DNA from: Gambelia wislizenii
Taxonomy: Eukaryota > Chordata > Lepidosauria > Squamata > Crotaphytidae
Direction: 5' to 3'
Length of the DNA stretch: 64,000 nucleotides
NCBI GenBank assembly: GCA_030847615.1
Contig: JAUMIR010000005.1
Span: 238,490,645 to 238,554,644 of the forward strand
The notes beneath the pieces are model-generated. The model was not told the origin of the DNA, searched no databases, and saw nothing but the letters and a program-made list of their open reading frames with translations. Shown piece after piece: positions 1-12,900 of this stretch; within the stretch, counting starts at the first letter, position 1, and each line of letters starts with the position of its first letter. Both the position numbers and the translations under genes were made by a program.

Positions 1-293
1 AACTCAAGAAAACTAAGAACGGCTTCCTGGCCATTTGTTCCATACATCAATGCTGTTAGGGATGGCTAGGTTTAGACAGCAGATATTTTATTCTTGACAC
101 TTTGCATTATTATAGAATTTATTTTCAGGCAGTTGATTTTAAGATCATAGAATTTATTTTCAGCCTTCTCTGAAACTTTTGGAAGAAGAATAAAATAGTC
201 TGAAGTTGGTAAATACAGTTTTGCTTCCAATTCCCACATTCAAACTACCCATCAATGTAGGAAACAGTTTCCCATGCTAGCCTTTGATGCTAC

Positions 294-444
294 CTCTGAT
301 CATTAAGCCTCCGGTATTTTTCCTTGTCTGCGCTATTAATCTTCAGGAGTGGTTGCAGGTGCTCGTGGTGTGTTTTCACATTCTGGTTATCCACATAGAC
401 ATCATAGAGATCCCGCTTCTCTTCAAAGATTTTCTCTGTTGTGC
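294..444 (-). CDS. DENND11: DENND11 coding exon 7 (last exon inside window)
   Basis: 151 bp between a TCTTCAG acceptor and a GTAGCATC donor. It encodes [18 protein letters not shown] and [20 protein letters not shown], ending in RRLNDQ plus a split arginine codon. The missing C-terminal part must be left of position 1; nothing in 1-293 resembles it. Confidence 0.94.
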
Positions 445-3400
445 CTGAAGAGACAACAGCAAGGAAATGGGTCTGAATCCAGGCCATGTTAACTGCACTT
501 AGTCCCACTGAAATCAAGGGGGAAAGTATGATCAAGATCCTGCCCACAGTTATGCAGAGACAGTCTTTAAACCAGGCCAGCCTCGTTCTATAGTTTGCAA
601 TTAGAAATCCAAACCTCCTTAATCCTAAACAGAACCCTTGAATTCTGAAATGAAATGCAAATCAGGCCACTAATTCTACCAGCAATCCACTGGTCACTGG
701 ATCCCTGTAAAAGTCTGGCTGTCCTCTTAACTCATTTTCTCTACCCCTTTCCATCCTGCTTATATGTTGCATGATGCTCTTCCTAAGTGCATAAACACAG
801 TCCTTATCACAGGCCTTCCAAGAATCCTGCAAGGTAAGTCATCTGATGACCTGAAACTCAGAGATGGCAACTTGCCTGCTTGCTTCATAATATCCTATGA
901 GTTCACAGCTGAGCTAAACAGGAACTGTCAAGTTCTTTCTGACCACTCTGCCACAGAAGGCTTTGGCAAAGGCAGATAACCCAGATCAAGGGGCCAGAAA
1001 GCTATATTGGTCTGTCACTCAAACACAAGGATGGAAAACTTCAGCAGGTCCAGGGACCAACAGTATTCCCACAACCCACCACAGGCAGTACCCCCCTGCT
1101 AAAATTCAGCAGCAAATCACACCTCCAGATTTTGGTAGCAAACTTTTAAAAAGGGAACTGTTCAAATAGTGCAAGGAGGTGAAGGCAGAAAAGACACAAT
1201 GGAGAGTTTACTCCATGTACATAATGAACAGAGGGAAAGGGCAGCAGAAATCACATTTGGTGAAGGCCTGGTGACAGAAAAGTGTTGTGCGAGTTACATG
1301 ATACACTGCATTAAAAGCTTTGAAAAAAAGGGGGGGTTCCATTGGACACCCACAAAACCTCAGAGCACTTTAAATTCCACGGACTCCATGTGCCCCTTGA
1401 CATAATGTCATGCATCCTGTAGCCCTTTGCAAGCAAGCAATCTAAATTCCTGGCAAGAATAATCTTTCTTCCTGGTAGCCCACTTGGAGGGAGGTGAAAG
1501 GGTAGTCACACCCATTTGGGGTTCTAGCCTTGCTCAGTGATGGCTTGGCCTCATCAACATGTGGCTCCTGACAGAAAAAAAAGTTTGCTCACCCCCACTT
1601 TTATATGTCTCAGAAGAATCAGGCAAAAAGTGGGAATGCACAGATCAGTCTACTTTTTGTCTGCTTCACTTTCACCTACATTTGTAAACCCATTCTGTTT
1701 CTATATTCTTTTTTAATTCACACCAACATTTGATGCCTGGCAGGTGTAGACCAATTCAAATCAGAATTCAAGAATTCTTGAGTAGCATCCACATTTACAA
1801 GTGGTTGAGTGGTGTGTATATTGCATGTTTGGATGTTCCCTACAAAAGGAACTAAATGCAGGGGGCGCTAAATACATACAAACAGTTTGTTATGGACAAA
1901 GATTCAGTTGCGCTTCCTCAAGATACTCTCATCTACATGTAGGCGAGATTCTGTTCTTGTTGGAAAGCCTTCTGACACTCTAAAATAATCCTGAAAGGCT
2001 TTGTTGTTGTCATGTGCCTTCATTTCATTTCTAACGTATGGTGGCCCTAAGGTGAACCTATCATGGGGTTTTCTCAGCAAGATTTCTTCAAAGGGGGTGT
2101 GCTGTGGCCTTCCTCTGAGGCTGAGAAAGTATGACTTGCCCAAGGTTGCCCACACCTATGGCCAAGCAGGAATTCAAACCCTGGAATCCTAGTCCAACAC
2201 TCAAACCACTATACAATCCCAGAAAATGTTTAACATTTAATTGTTCTGACTGTATAAAGTGGCCCATGGTTGCTTCATGTTCCGTGCAAAACCTCTAAGA
2301 CAATAGACAATGGCAGCTCCTGGATTTTGGCCCCAAATATTTGCCATAGCAGAAGTGCAGGAACCAACGGATGAAAGGCAACAACCCATGTACATATAGA
2401 ACATCAGCATACTTACAAGCCACATAGGACACTTCAGTCTCCAACATTTCAATATCAGCCACATTGACATAGAAGAAAGGCTTAGATTCGGGGACAGTCC
2501 CACCAATTCCAGGCAAGGAGACATTAGCAAGGCAGCAGCAGCAATAAACTGAAGACCAGGACAGAAATTTCATGAGAAGGATAGACAAAGCAGCTACCAG
2601 TTCTACTACCCACCCTAAAAAGTGAAGACATTATAGAGCATAGTTTCTGAAAAGTGATCCCATGTGGGGAAACCGCAATACGTACAAGAAACAACCACAT
2701 CATACTTATTGGATGAAATGGCCGTATCCTGAAAAATGTTTTTATAAGGGGTGGGTGAACTGCAGAGAGTTCTCACATTTTGCAGTTTAGGACTAGGAAA
2801 ATTAACTCAGTAAGATAAAATGTATCACTCAGATGGGCAGGAGGGAGATAAGAATCCACTAAATAGGTCTTTGGATAATTTAAAGAGAATCAGTCAAGGT
2901 CCCTGGCTTCCAAACATTTTACAATAGCCATTTTTAGGTTTAAAGAAAGAATCTCTGATCTGTGGTAGTTTATCTTATATATAGGATTGTGAACACACAG
3001 TCATCACTATGGTTCATGGATTTGCCCTTCGAGCCTATGCAATGGATTTGTCTGGTGGAGCGCAGCGTGCACAGAACTGGCCTCACCCTTTAAACCAAAG
3101 GTTCATCTGCTGGCCTTGCAAGCATGGACAGTAGCAGTGAGGTCCTTGGGCCGTAGGTTTGATTAGAGTTTCCTTCTCTTAGATGGTTGACCTTACAGCG
3201 TTGGACGACCACCATCTGCCTGGGTCTGGGATTAGAGTTTTCCTTCTCCTAGGATGGTTGCCATAAGGCTAGAGAGCCCATCTTGCCCTTTGACGCTCTT
3301 TGTCAGACCCTTCGGTTTTGACCTGTCTGGCATGGGAGACCCTACCAGTGGCTATTGTGCCACCGCCAGCATAGCTCAAAACATCATTAGGGTACGCAAG

Positions 3401-6400
3401 CCTCTTTCCCACGACAAGCGGGCGTCAATGGAGAGGTACAGTTCATGGAGTGCCACAGATTATTTATTTTTAATTATTTAAAGTTGTTTATGGGTCCTTT
3501 TGAGGAAGTTCACAAAATTCATAAAACATCAATACTGCAAAATTAAAATCCTACTAACAACTTAATAATGAATAAACCCAAACAGTAGGTAAAATGGTAT
3601 CAACTAAATGCTCCAGAAAAGTCTACAAACCAGTATGGGTGACAGTATCTAACCTATTCCAACTTATAGAGGTATACCATTTTCATCTAACGATGCAATT
3701 CTAAATGCGGTAATCTTGGGGCAAGCTTATGTCTAAATTGCATAAGATTGCATTATAAATATGGCAGCTGTATTTCTGATTGAAAAGATGTGTACTGATT
3801 TTACAGATCTCTCTCGTTGCCTGTTGACTTAAGGCAACCACATGAATTTCATAAGGTTTTCTTAGAAAAAGAATGATCAGAGGTGATTTTGCCAGTTCTT
3901 TCCTCTGAAATATAGCTTATAGCACCTGGTATTCCCTGGTAATCTCCATCCAAGTACTAACCAGGGCTGACCTTGCTTAGCTTCCAAGATCAGACAGGAT
4001 CTGGAGACTTTGTATACAGAAGTATAGTTGTCCAACTTACTTTTGAGTACACTCAAGACAGAAGCTCTTAGCTTCAGACAACACAAATCTCCCTTAGTTC
4101 CTACTAAACTTATGACAGTATCCACCAATGGACATCTCAGTGCAGTGAGTACTTTTAATACCTTCCCTAAACTTTTTTAAATAGCAGATATGGCAATACA
4201 CTCCTTAAGATTAACTGTCACATTCAAGCAGTGACATGTGCCTCCAAAGCAAATCATACCTTTTAAATTTTACTCATGTAAATGTATGAAGAATCGATTA
4301 AAATTCAGATAATTAGTTGATTTAAGATTTCTGTAATGGCTGACAGCTGTACTTCCCCAGTTATGGAGGTGTTAGGCACAGAGAGGATATTATACAAATA
4401 ACAAATCTAGAAATGCATTATTGAGGCTGCAGTCCTATTTCTGAAGCTTCATCCTGCTCCTCCACTGGCCTGGCATAAACATCTCTTTGGGTGATCCTTT
4501 AAGAATTTACAGTTTGAAATAAGAGACAAAGTCTATCTCTTCCTCCCTTTGTCAGCACCATCCATGGCTCTACAGCTCCTACCACCTCTCCTATTCTGTC
4601 CTTACCTCTATAGCAGACCACACCAACAGGAGGTGGTGAAAATATCAAAATGCGTTTGCGAAGCAAGGCAAACTTCCAGAGAGTAAGGATCTGCTCTCCA
4701 AAGAACTTGATGAACTGAGACATGCAGCCCGCAGGGTGTGTGATCTGCAACCAGAGAAAAACAGGGAAGGGAATGAGTGAGAAAACACAAACCTGATGGC
4801 TCTGATTTTGACAGCTGAGAGGTTGGCAGCCAAAACTATACAAAAGATCCAGCAAGGGATGTGGGTGTGCCCTAGAACCCCCAAAGTCACTTTCATCTTC
4901 TCAGGATTACAGTGAAGATTTTTCTGAGTCAAGTTGTTGCCAGATTCTCTTGGATACACATTAGCAAGAAATTAGAGAAAAAAAATTAAAAGGAGTTCCT
5001 GGATTCTTATTTTATCTCTGTTATGTCGCACACATACAATTATTTTGTAATGTTAGAATTAGTGTGGGGTAGTGGTTTGAGCACTGGACTATGACACTGG
5101 AGACCAGAGTTCAAATCCCTGCTAGCCAAGGAAACCCCAAATCCCTGCTAGCCAAGGAAACCCAAGGAAACCTGAGTGAAATAAATTCTGGAACAGGTTC
5201 CAATGCTTTTATCCATTGTGATGCCAGAAACAGAAGATGCTCCAACCGGCTCTCACTTCCCACTGCTGACAGAGACGAGAGCAAATCAAGTATAGCTTCT
5301 GCAAACCATGCAAGTGGTTCCTGAAGCCACCAATTGTCTGAAAGCAGCAAATACAGAGGATACCTATATGGAGGATAAGCAAGTCTGGGCTTGATCAGTA
5401 TCTGGATGGGTTTTTAGGAACCCCAGGCATACTATTCTGGGGTTTGGTAAAGAAGGACAATATGCAAAGATGATAAATAAAAGGTGCAGGTTTGGGAGAA
5501 AGGCGGGATAGAAATTCAATAAATAAATAAACATGGCAGAAAGTTGGGTGGGATGGGAGCAAGGGAAATCTATGCTTTCAAATCTCTGTTCAGCCATGAA
5601 GCTCACTTTCTTCATACCTGAGATCCATGTAAGTTACATTGAGCTGCTTTGAGGTGAAGCAGGGAAAATTCAATAAACAAAGCAAATAAATGAAAATAAT
5701 TTTTTTGCAGGATAGGCGCTATGCTTCTGGCTGTGCAATTCTGGTTCTATGTGTGGTCTCCTAATGTAGTTTGGTAATATGCAACCAGGAACATTGTTGC
5801 TGTCTCACAAAAGAAGTATTTTAATTTATCCACGTTGTACAGTGCATTTTTTTTTTTTTTGGCTTTTCCTCCAAAGAGGTCAGGCGGACACACTCAGGTC
5901 CTTCCCCTTGAATAACCACATAACTTTTGGGGAGAGAGGGAGAGAGTCCACTTTGTGCTTGATTGGTCACTTGAATCTGGGTCTCCCCTGTTCTCCTCCC
6001 TTGCTTCATTATACCCCTCACATTTTAAACATCTGTATTTTGCCTTTCGTGCAAGAAGCTCAAGAGGGGTATGTGTGTGGCCACCCATCCATCCATTTTG
6101 ATGCAAGTGGTCCCAAAATGGCTTAATCTTGGATCCAGGTTATTTGAAGGTCTGTATCTCCCTTTATGAGCCCATTAGAACTCTAAGATCATCTGAAGAG
6201 GCCCTTCTCTCTATCCCACCACCTTCTCAGGTTTGTTTGGTGGGAACGAGGGAGACGGCCTTCTCGGTGCCTGTTCCTAGACTTTGGAACTCCCTCAAGA
6301 ACTATGATTCCTGACAGCAAGAACTACTCAGCAGTGGAATGCACTGCCTCGGAGTGTGTTGGAGTCTCCTTCTTTGGAGGTTTTTAAACAGAGGCTGGAT

Positions 6401-6892
6401 GGCTATTTGTCAGGAATGCTTTGATTGTTTGTTGCTGCATGGCAGGGAGTTGGATTGGATGGCCCCTGTGGTCTCTTCCAACTCTATGATTCTATGATTC
6501 CCCAGATAGTCAGGTCTCTGCTCTCCTTTCGCCAACAGGTAAAAACATTCTTGTGCCATCAGGCATTTAATAATAATAATAATTATTATTATTATTATTA
6601 TTATTTCTATCCTGCCCCTCTGCAATGCAATTGGGGTGGCTTACAATACAATCTGATGGCGGTTGGGCTTATAAATGCTGTGTGATTTGGATTTTAAGGT
6701 CCATATATAGTTTTGCCATATTTTAATGTTTTTAAATGTTGTTTAATTCTATAAATTGTTTAATTTTTTTTAATTTCATATTTATACTTTTAATGTTTGT
6801 GTATTGTTTTAATTTGAATTGTTTTAAACTCATTGTTAGCCACCAAGTCCCTATACTGGGAGAAAGGTGGGATTTAAATAAATAAAATAGTA

Positions 6893-6925
<33 letters not shown>

Positions 6926-9900
6926 GTAAACCTACCAAGCAATATGACCAGTATGGAACATCAACACATTCTGTACTCAACACAAAGCCAAGTAATCTGA
7001 GTCTGTGCCTCACCTTCATCTCTGGGTACATATATCTATGGATGGAAGGCAGCCAGTGGATGGGTTGCTGGGAAGCAGGGGTACCAGCAGGGAGAACACC
7101 TTTCTTGTCATCATAAAATGCTTCTAAGTGAGAATAATGTCCTGGCATCTCCAGCTGGTGCCTGGAAGACAAACAGTTAAGCAAGGTATGTTGTGAAAAT
7201 ACCCATGAAATGGCCTTTCAGGAATCAAACAGGATGAGTTTCTCAACCTGCATTAGCAGCATATGCTATTCTCTCTCTGGGATAAGAGAAAACTCCCATT
7301 CTGTTTTACTTCGAAGTCCTCTTTGTCAGTCACCCAGTTCTTTCCCCAACAAGACAGACAATGCAAAGGCACTGGTATTGATACTGAACTCTGAACCACA
7401 AAGGAGGGATTTTTCAGCACTATCAGTATGCAATCAACTTTTGGGTGGGGGCGGTAGTGAATGTTCCATGACTTAAGTCCAAAGTGTGAGATGATCTTAT
7501 TCATCAAGGAGAACCAGACAGTTGGCACCTTTCCTGCACAGGTAGTTCTTGATCTAGCAGACGGTTCCTACTTGTGCACATACCACCAGATGACTCCCAT
7601 CCAACCTCCTCCATGTGGATATCTCATTTTGCACACCACAAGGAAGTAACCATCCCTCGGGGACAAAGTGACAAAATAGGACATCCCTGTCATAGCCAAA
7701 GCATTGTATATCCAGAAAACTACCCTGCCTTCCCAAAGGTGTTCTGATAACTGCTCCCAAGACACATTATAGAACAAGAACAAACAACTCCAAACCACCA
7801 ATGCTCCCTTTAACTAAGGACATACCTGACTTGATTCTCCAGGAAGTGCATATATCTGTACAACAGGGTGTATGAAGGAGAAAGAATACCCACAGACTTC
7901 ATGCGGGCACCACGTTCTAATTCACTCTCCACAGGCATGTTTGCAAAACAGGCCAAGCCAAAGCATAGCCCTTTCCGGAAGTAACTGGAAAGGAACACAA
8001 GACATGGCCAAAATAACTAGGCAGATGAGAAAACAGAAGCATACCAGGATAGCAAGATGGGGCAGGACGGACCATAGAAAAAGAAAAGAGGTGGTTTTGA
8101 GGAGTGCTCCTCCAGGCTGCATGCCTCAGTCAAGACCCCTCTTACTACCAGCCTCCCCCTTGTAACTGAGCTGTGGGATACAGCAAAGATTAGGGGATGT
8201 ATAAGTAGGTACTTCTTCCTGGAATGGCTTAGAAAGAGGGTGTGAGCGACAAGCTGGTTCACATCCGTGGGCCAAACAGTCCCCATTCTGCTTTAGATAT
8301 TCATGTTCCAAGCCATATATGGCTTTATATGAAATTATTAAGCACTGTGAATTGGGTTCAGTAACCAAGGAGAAATTTCAGTACTGGCAAGATATGTTTC
8401 TGGCACACAATCCTGGTGAGAGTCTACCAGCTATATTCTGCACCATCTTTAGTTACCAGACTAGATTTCAAGGGCAGCCCCAAACATAACATATTAGGGT
8501 AGACTAGTTGGAAAATTACCAGAGCATAAATAACTGTGGCTGCCTCTCCATGGCAGGCAGTCAACATTATTTGCAGTTAATGTTTGTGCCCACACTTCCC
8601 TTAATTACATTTAAGGGAAAAAGGGAAAATTTGCTTCACAGAGGGGTGATGGTCCCGGAACCAATAAGAAATTTGCTCCATAGAGGAGCAGTGGTCCCCG
8701 GACCAATGTTGGTCCTTGAGCCATTGGCTGCTGGTCCCTGGCAAGTTTTCAGGAAAGAAACAAATAATTGTAGCCAAAAGGCACAAATGCCTAGCACACT
8801 GGAAAACAATAAATGCCAGTCCCTCACATCAGATAACCTGAGAAGCACTGGGTTACAGCATGCATTCCCAAGACTGGCTTCTGATCCTTTAAGCCTGATT
8901 AAAAGTGGGGCAGTGGTATAGATGCACCATCCTTTTTTTAAAATGTGTTCAGTAAAATCTATGTAAACAGAACTATCCATTTTGGTTGGTTTGGAAATAT
9001 TAAATATCTCCCTACAAAAGTCAGATTCCAATGTTCTACCACACTATGTACAATTAATAAGAAATGCAATATGGGACACATTCTCTCTCTCTGGCTTCTC
9101 TTCACAAACGAAGATTCAGGAAGGTTCAGGAAGATTCAGGGACACATTAGAGAGTAGACAAAACTTGTCACCTAAGACAGGAATGATGTTTAACATCTTA
9201 ATCAAGGGTACCTTTTACTTTCTTTCATTGGTTTGACAGTCATTCATATAGGGATAAGATACAGTGGTAACCTAATCTTCAACAACAGAAGTAGTGCAGT
9301 GTATACCTGTGTACAGAGCATTGCCAAAGGATCATCACATTATACCAGCCCTGCCCACTATAACACTGGGCTATTTGGCTGGGCAATCATGACAAGCATC
9401 TTGTCCATTTAATCAGGTACAGCTTGTGCAGGCTCATTTCTGGACAACATAAGGATACACACAACTGTACACTATGAGCAGAACCCGGTTCTATACACTT
9501 ACATGAAATCTGACTGAATTTTATGGGACCCACTGGCCATAGACTTGAACTCGACGCCTTCCAGATCAATGTCTTGTGGCAAACACCATTCAACCATGTT
9601 ACCTAGGGAGAAGAAGGGAGGAAAATGCAACATGAAAAAAAATACCATGAACCAATACAAAGTCAATTGGCCAACCAGCAGGTCTCTAAATCAGTTATGG
9701 AAATGTGTACACACTAGTTACCCTACTTTATTCATTAACCTGCTTTATTCCTGTACTTCTGAGATATCCAACACGGTACTCATGTGTGTGCCTGCACCCA
9801 TGTAGATTTACTCTGCTGTCTGGCCAAGGGCCTAAACGTGTTGGCTCAGACCTATCTGCATGGGGCTTTGTTCTGCCTAGCTCCTCCTTCCTATTTTTCA

Positions 9901-12900
9901 CAAATCAGGAGTTGTCGAGAGGGTGAAAATACACCGCATAGAATTAGAGGAGAATACCTTTTGTCCCAATGGAATACTGCATCATTTTGCCATATTTGGA
10001 AGGAGAGGGGCCAAAAACGGCATATATTCCATGGGAAAAGCCTTTGCGTCTTTTCCTGACTTTAAAAAATACTGCGATGGAAATACACATTCCTGCTTGT
10101 TGGGACAACCAATTCATTTTGCTGCACTTTCCCAGTAAGAGTGGAAGTAGAAAGCTGAGTGGTCAGACATGCTGAGGGCAGAGCTTCTGGCAAGGCAGTG
10201 CCCAGAAACACCATGTTGGATTTTCACTGTAGCGATCATGCAATGAGGCGATGAAACAGCCTTTTTTTTTTTTTTTGGTCCTGTTTATTTAAGCAGAAGA
10301 TCACACTTCCACACCTTGGATTTGCTTCTTTTCTTTTTTTAATACTGTTCAGCAGCAGCAAATAGTGGGAATAAAAACGCAAGTAATTCACTCACACCTA
10401 CCATCTTAATTCGCAGGCAGGCCCATTTGAACATCAAACGTGTATGGCTTTGCACGCCTGAGATCTTGCCAAAAAAACATGGAGACAAATGAAAGCTGCT
10501 GCACATTGGAGTTACTGCACATCAATCCACATTTTATTGCCTCGTATAGACAACCCCTTAGCCATTTGCACACATCACCTTCTTTCCTAACTGGGAACCC
10601 CCTCTCTTCCATTACACACGTCAATCAGAAAAGAACTTATAGTGAGGAGGGGGGTCCCTGTGGTATCAAATGAAACCTTGGGGAGGCCTGGAATTGAACC
10701 CATTTCCTGCTCAGAACACTGATTTATTTATTCCCCCTTCCAACTCCCTCCCACTACAATCCACTAAGATCTGTATGCTGGAACTCCACTGTCATATTAT
10801 TCTCAATTTGATTAGGTTTTATTTAGATATTGCTCATAGCATGAACAATGCAGACTGATAAAATTATATTGAGCTGTTAAAATAAATTATTTTCTGTCAT
10901 GTTCTTTCAGAAGCCCAAATAAGTCCTGAGAGTCTCTGTGTCTATTTAAGAGATAAGGCTCTTTTTTGGAAAGCAAATCCTAGTACTATTTCAGTGGTTT
11001 AGATTTAGTATGGGTGTGGAGAAAGTGCAGCTTCTGAGCATTACTTTTATGGCCCCTGAAGTCCTCTCACCAGTCCCCCGAACCCCACATTAAAAAAAAA
11101 AATTAGGCATGCTTTTCAGGCAAAATGTGCTTAGAATCCATAGACCTGGAAGTGACTGCAAGGGCCATCGAGTCTAACACCCTGCCATGAAGGACACAAC
11201 TAAAGCACTCCCCTCATCACCCAACCACTGTTTAAAGACCTCCAAAGAAGACTTCACCACCCTCCAAGGCAGACTATTCCACTGCAGAACAGTTCTTACA
11301 GTAACAAAGTTCCTCCTAACGTTTAGGTCAAGTTGCTTTTCTTGTAATTTGAATTCATTGGTTCATCTTCTAGTCTCTGGAGAAATCCACCTAACTGTAG
11401 CACTTCCTAGCTCACGCTTCATCAGTTTTTCTGCAAGAATATCATGGGGGACCATGTCAAAAGCCCTGCTGAAATCAGGATATACTGCATTCACAGCACT
11501 TCCCTGATCTACCAAGCTTGTAACTCTATTTTAAAAAGAGAGAGATAAGATTAGTTTATTGAAGAACACTGGGTTAGGACAGAACCCTGAGGCATCCCAC
11601 CAGTCACTTCTCTCCATGATGAAGAAGAACTATTACTGAGCACTCTCTGGGTTGGTTGGTCAACAATTATGAATCCAATATAAAGCCTGCAAGGCTAACT
11701 TTATCAAAAGCCTTGCCTAAAACAAGATATACTACATCTCCAGCACTCCCCTGATTTTACAAGCTTGTAACTCTATCAAAAAAAGAAGATAAGACAAGTT
11801 TGCCATGACTTGTTTTTAAGAAACCCATGCTAGCTTTAGTAATCACAGCATTTCTTTCAAAGTGCCCAGAAACTGGTTTTTTTAATGATCTACACCTATT
11901 ATAGAACCTTTCCTGGCACTAATGTCAAGCTGGTTAGTTGATAGTTAGTTGCTCAGGACCTTTTTTTTTTTCCTTTTCTCAAGATGGGGACAGCATTTGC
12001 CCTCCTCCAGTCTATTGGGACCTCTCTCGAGGGTGAATGTTGTCCCCATCTTCGAATTGCCTGAAAAACCACATACAGAGTCCTCCCAAATCTGTGCAAA
12101 CAGAGAGCCCTTTCCAACCCCAAAAGCCTCTCACAAACCCTATCCCTTCCAAATAAACTTCCCCCCCCTCTGTTTCTCCTTCAAAATGGTGACAGGAACT
12201 GACAAAACGTCATGTCTGGGTGCCATTTTGAAAGAGAAATGGAGGGAAAACAAAGTAGTTTGGTGCGCTCAGGGGCGGTTTTAAGTATTCACAGCTTGAA
12301 AATATTCTTTCAAAAATAATAATCCAAAAAGCAAACCTTGATTTTGCCATCTTATACAAGGGATACCATTTTGCTATGCCATTGCATATAATGGGACTTG
12401 AGTATTCTCGGATTTGGGTATTCACGGGGGGTCCTGGAACCAAACCCAAGCGAATGTGAAAGGACAACGTATTAATATAGAGGATTGGGGAAAAGCGAGG
12501 AAAAGATCTTTTGCATTTACTGCTTGCCAAAATCTGAAAGAGAATTATATAAAAATGGCCTTAAGGTGGTATTACACACCATTAAGATTAAGCAAGATGA
12601 ACAAAACAATATGAAGCAATTGTTGGAAATGTGGTAAAAACCAAGAAACATTGATACACATGTGGTGGCGATGCACAAAGATCAAAACATTCTGGATGCA
12701 AATACATGAGACAATCAAAGAAATTCTACAAATAAAGCTAGATTTTACCCCAGAACTGTATTTGTTAAATATAATTAAAGATCTAAACAAAAAAGTAAAC
12801 AGATACTGGAGGTCACTGATGTGTTTTTATACTTTAATTGCATTTCTGTCTGCCTGTAATATTGTTAGCTACCTTGAGAGCTATTTTTGAGCAAAAGGTA

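Larger units (their letters stand above)
445..9502 (-). other. DENND11: DENND11 introns 2-6
   Basis: Intron gaps 7985-9502, 7162-7825, 4745-7013, 2549-4605 and 445-2416 (and 1-293 of intron 7). Apart from the SINEs, CR1 end, microsatellites and the block at 3130-3455, I see no recognisable content; 445-1990, 4140-4600 and 7162-7825 look unique. Confidence 0.75.

Noticed and set aside
1998..2222. tRNA gene
   Set aside because: The tRNA-like head lacks a foldable cloverleaf and continues into a SINE body; same for 5070, 16128, 21582 and 49345.
3918..4024. 5S rRNA gene
   Set aside because: Only the 3' half resembles 5S rRNA, with many changes, and it is fused to a SINE tail; a SINE is the better call.
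6410..6685. ORFs with poly-Ile, poly-Asn and poly-Tyr tracts
   Set aside because: They are translations of the ATT/AAT microsatellite and the CR1 tail.
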